Part shown: piece after piece, positions 62,696 through 64,000 of the stretch | How positions within the stretch are numbered: the first letter of the stretch is position 1 | How the letters are laid out: each line of letters starts with the position of its first letter | Source: Algoriphagus sediminis | Lineage (GTDB): Bacteria > Bacteroidota > Bacteroidia > Cytophagales > Cyclobacteriaceae | Reading direction: 5' to 3' | Length of the DNA stretch: 64,000 nucleotides | NCBI RefSeq assembly: GCF_030403435.1 | Contig: NZ_JAUEPH010000001.1 | Coordinates: forward strand, 1-64,000 | Notes under the pieces: generated by a model | The model's database searches: none | Seen by the model: only the letters and a program-made list of their open reading frames with translations | What the model was told of the DNA's origin: nothing | Translations under genes and position numbers: made by a program

Positions 62696-63456
62696 AAGTA
62701 ACTTTCCTCGGTACTGGTACTTCTCAAGGTGTTCCCGTGATAGGCTGTGAATGTCCTGTTTGTAAATCATTGGATTTTAGAGATAAACGAACCCGATCAT
62801 CTATTTTCATTCAGGTAGAAGAATTGAATGTCGTGGTGGACACAGGGCCTGATTTCCGTATGCAAATGCTGCAAAACCAGGTAAAAAAATTGGATGCGGT
62901 TCTTTTTACCCATGAGCACAAAGATCATACAGCTGGCCTGGATGATATTCGCCCATTTAATTTTAAGCAAAAGAAGGACATGCCCGTCTACGGGAGAAAG
63001 CAAGTTTTAGAGCAAATCTCCGCAGAGTTTGCCTATGTTTTCAGCCAAAAAAAATATCCCGGTGTTCCTCAGGTAAATCGTATTGAAATTGATGAAAGAC
63101 CGTTCAAGATAGACGGTGTAGAGATTGTGCCTTTGCCAGTTTGGCACTATAAGCTTCCAGTCCTCGGTTTTAGAATAAAGGATTTCGCTTATATCACAGA
63201 TGCCAACTCTATTCCTGAGGAGACTTTCGAAAAATTAAAAGGAGTCAAAGTTTTGGTGCTAAATGCATTGCAAAAAACACCGCATATTTCACATTTTACT
63301 CTAGAGGAGGCTGTAGAAGTTGCAAGAAGAGTCAAAGCTGAAAACACCTATTTTACTCACATTTCTCATAAGTTAGGGGAACATGCTGAAATAGATGAAT
63401 CACTCGAAAACGGTATCTCTTTGGCTTATGATGGTCTGGTCCTAAATTTGGACTGA
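62692..63456 (+). CDS. MBL-fold metallohydrolase, PhnP/cyclic-phosphodiesterase-like
   Basis: This 254-residue protein starts at a TTG (62692): an in-frame stop lies at 62686-62688 and there is no ATG before the active-site region. L-G-T-G-T-S-Q-G-V-P near residue 6 and C-x-C-P-V-C fit the PhnP branch with a structural zinc site. T-H-E-H-K-D-H-T-A-G is the metal motif, and further His residues lie in H-I-S-H-F-T. Relatives hydrolyse cyclic phosphodiesters of sugar phosphates. It overlaps the next gene by one base. Confidence 0.86.
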   Translation: MKVTFLGTGTSQGVPVIGCECPVCKSLDFRDKRTRSSIFIQVEELNVVVDTGPDFRMQMLQNQVKKLDAVLFTHEHKDHTAGLDDIRPFNFKQKKDMPVYGRKQVLEQISAEFAYVFSQKKYPGVPQVNRIEIDERPFKIDGVEIVPLPVWHYKLPVLGFRIKDFAYITDANSIPEETFEKLKGVKVLVLNALQKTPHISHFTLEEAVEVARRVKAENTYFTHISHKLGEHAEIDESLENGISLAYDGLVLNLD

Positions 63457-64000
63457 TGCACCTGAATTATCACTACTTAAAATTTCTTTGTCCTGCCTTA
63501 GAAACTCAACTTATAGGGAAGTCAATATTATCCTGCTTTTCTCATAAAGATCGGGAAATTCAATTCGAACTGAGTAGTGAATTACACCTCAAACTTTTGA
63601 TTGACCCGCCCAGAACATTTTTCTCATTTCCCGAGAAAATCAGCAGGGCAAAACAAAATAGCAAAGATATATTTCAAGCTATTTGGGGATCGAAAATCTC
63701 GGTTGTCAAGGTTATACCAAATGATCGATCCTTCTTTTTGAAGACAGAATCAGGTCACTTGGTTCTATTTAAACTTCATGGAAACAGAAGCAACTGTCTC
63801 CTTTTTTCACCTTCTGAGGATTTACCGATTGAAATTTTTATCAGGAAATTCAAAGATGATTTAAATCTCAAGGTTTCAGATTTAAAAAAAGAGCTTGATT
63901 TAACTTTTGAAAACTTCGAAAAACTTGATGGAAATGCCTCCCGATTTATCCCAACTCTGGGTAAAATTCCAAGGGATTGGCTGAAGGAAAGAGGTTACCC
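63456..64000 (+). CDS. NFACT-family protein (RqcH/FbpA-like), N-terminal part; continues past right edge
   Basis: The first 181 codons are present and open to the edge. M-H-L-N-Y-H-Y-L-K-F-L at the start and F-K-L-H-G-N-R-S-N near residue 108 match the NFACT-N domain. R-A-K-Q-N-S-K-D-I-F near 65 is also typical of Bacteroidota members. The family binds stalled 50S subunits or tRNA in ribosome quality control. The C-terminal coiled coil and NFACT-R domain are outside the window. The start overlaps the upstream stop (TGATG). Confidence 0.8.
   Translation, partial: MHLNYHYLKFLCPALETQLIGKSILSCFSHKDREIQFELSSELHLKLLIDPPRTFFSFPEKISRAKQNSKDIFQAIWGSKISVVKVIPNDRSFFLKTESGHLVLFKLHGNRSNCLLFSPSEDLPIEIFIRKFKDDLNLKVSDLKKELDLTFENFEKLDGNASRFIPTLGKIPRDWLKERGY

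Overview
This window reads as a chromosomal segment of a Bacteroidota bacterium, most likely of the order Cytophagales (Cyclobacteriaceae/Algoriphagus-like). The evidence is indirect. Some upstream regions carry the Bacteroidota-type -7 box TAnnTTTG. The housekeeping blocks (miaB - sigma54 activator - lptE - TPR-like gene - secG; DUF3822 - coaD) are ones I associate with Bacteroidota. Many envelope proteins have signal peptides or lipoboxes, and a giant multi-repeat surface protein is present. No rRNA, tRNA, CRISPR array, insertion sequence or integrase was seen, and no gap between genes exceeds about 230 bases.

Region A (1-11978, minus strand) is the most accessory-looking part. It is a run of seven co-directional genes with a good promoter in front (12038-12071). 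In order of transcription they are: an N-terminal fragment of an aspartyl/asparaginyl beta-hydroxylase-like protein, a formyltransferase-fold enzyme, a Tat-signal protein resembling a degenerate 5'-nucleotidase, three tandem phage-tail-collar (MdpB/COG4675-like) proteins, and the first 2690 codons of a giant secreted adhesin. The adhesin carries lectin-like modules, ten Calx-beta repeats, cadherin-like repeats and MBG repeats, and runs off the left edge. This locus and the amidoligase operon of region D are my best candidates for undescribed systems.

Region B (12199-17464) holds an AGCS sodium:amino-acid symporter, an AI-2E-family permease, a secreted esterase, a glycerolipid acyltransferase and a periplasmic cyclophilin. 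Region C (17494-24731) is a tight operon for the non-phosphorylated (oxidative) breakdown of L-fucose or a close relative: Gfo/Idh/MocA oxidoreductase, SDR, FAH-family hydrolase, lactonase, second SDR, FucP-type symporter, secreted esterase and a HAD phosphatase. The sugar-acid dehydratase step is not in the window. An orphan Hcp (type VI tube) protein and an MsbA-like ABC exporter follow.

Region D (27166-40000) mixes housekeeping genes (DUF1573 protein, RecD-like helicase, two NUDIX proteins, coaD, pyrE, gamma-carbonic-anhydrase-like protein, YceI lipoprotein) with a five-gene minus-strand operon (32956-37868). That operon encodes two ATP-grasp-type ligases, a GCS2-type carboxylate-amine ligase, a class I glutamine amidotransferase and an esterase, and probably makes an uncharacterised amide-linked small molecule.

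Region E (40046-49606) contains dinB, miaB, a sigma54 activator without a receiver domain, lptE, secG, a sterol-desaturase-family enzyme and groES-groEL. The groES upstream region carries a -24/-12 (sigma54-type) element with clustered TGACAG half-sites, and no CIRCE element. Region F (49695-64000) holds response regulators, a serine hydrolase, an S10 peptidase, a TauE-like permease, a GNAT protein, mog, ssb, a penicillin-acylase-family lipoprotein, an aldo/keto reductase, pfkA, miaA, a REC-Hpt plus REC pair, a PhnP-like metallohydrolase and the start of an NFACT-family protein cut by the right edge.
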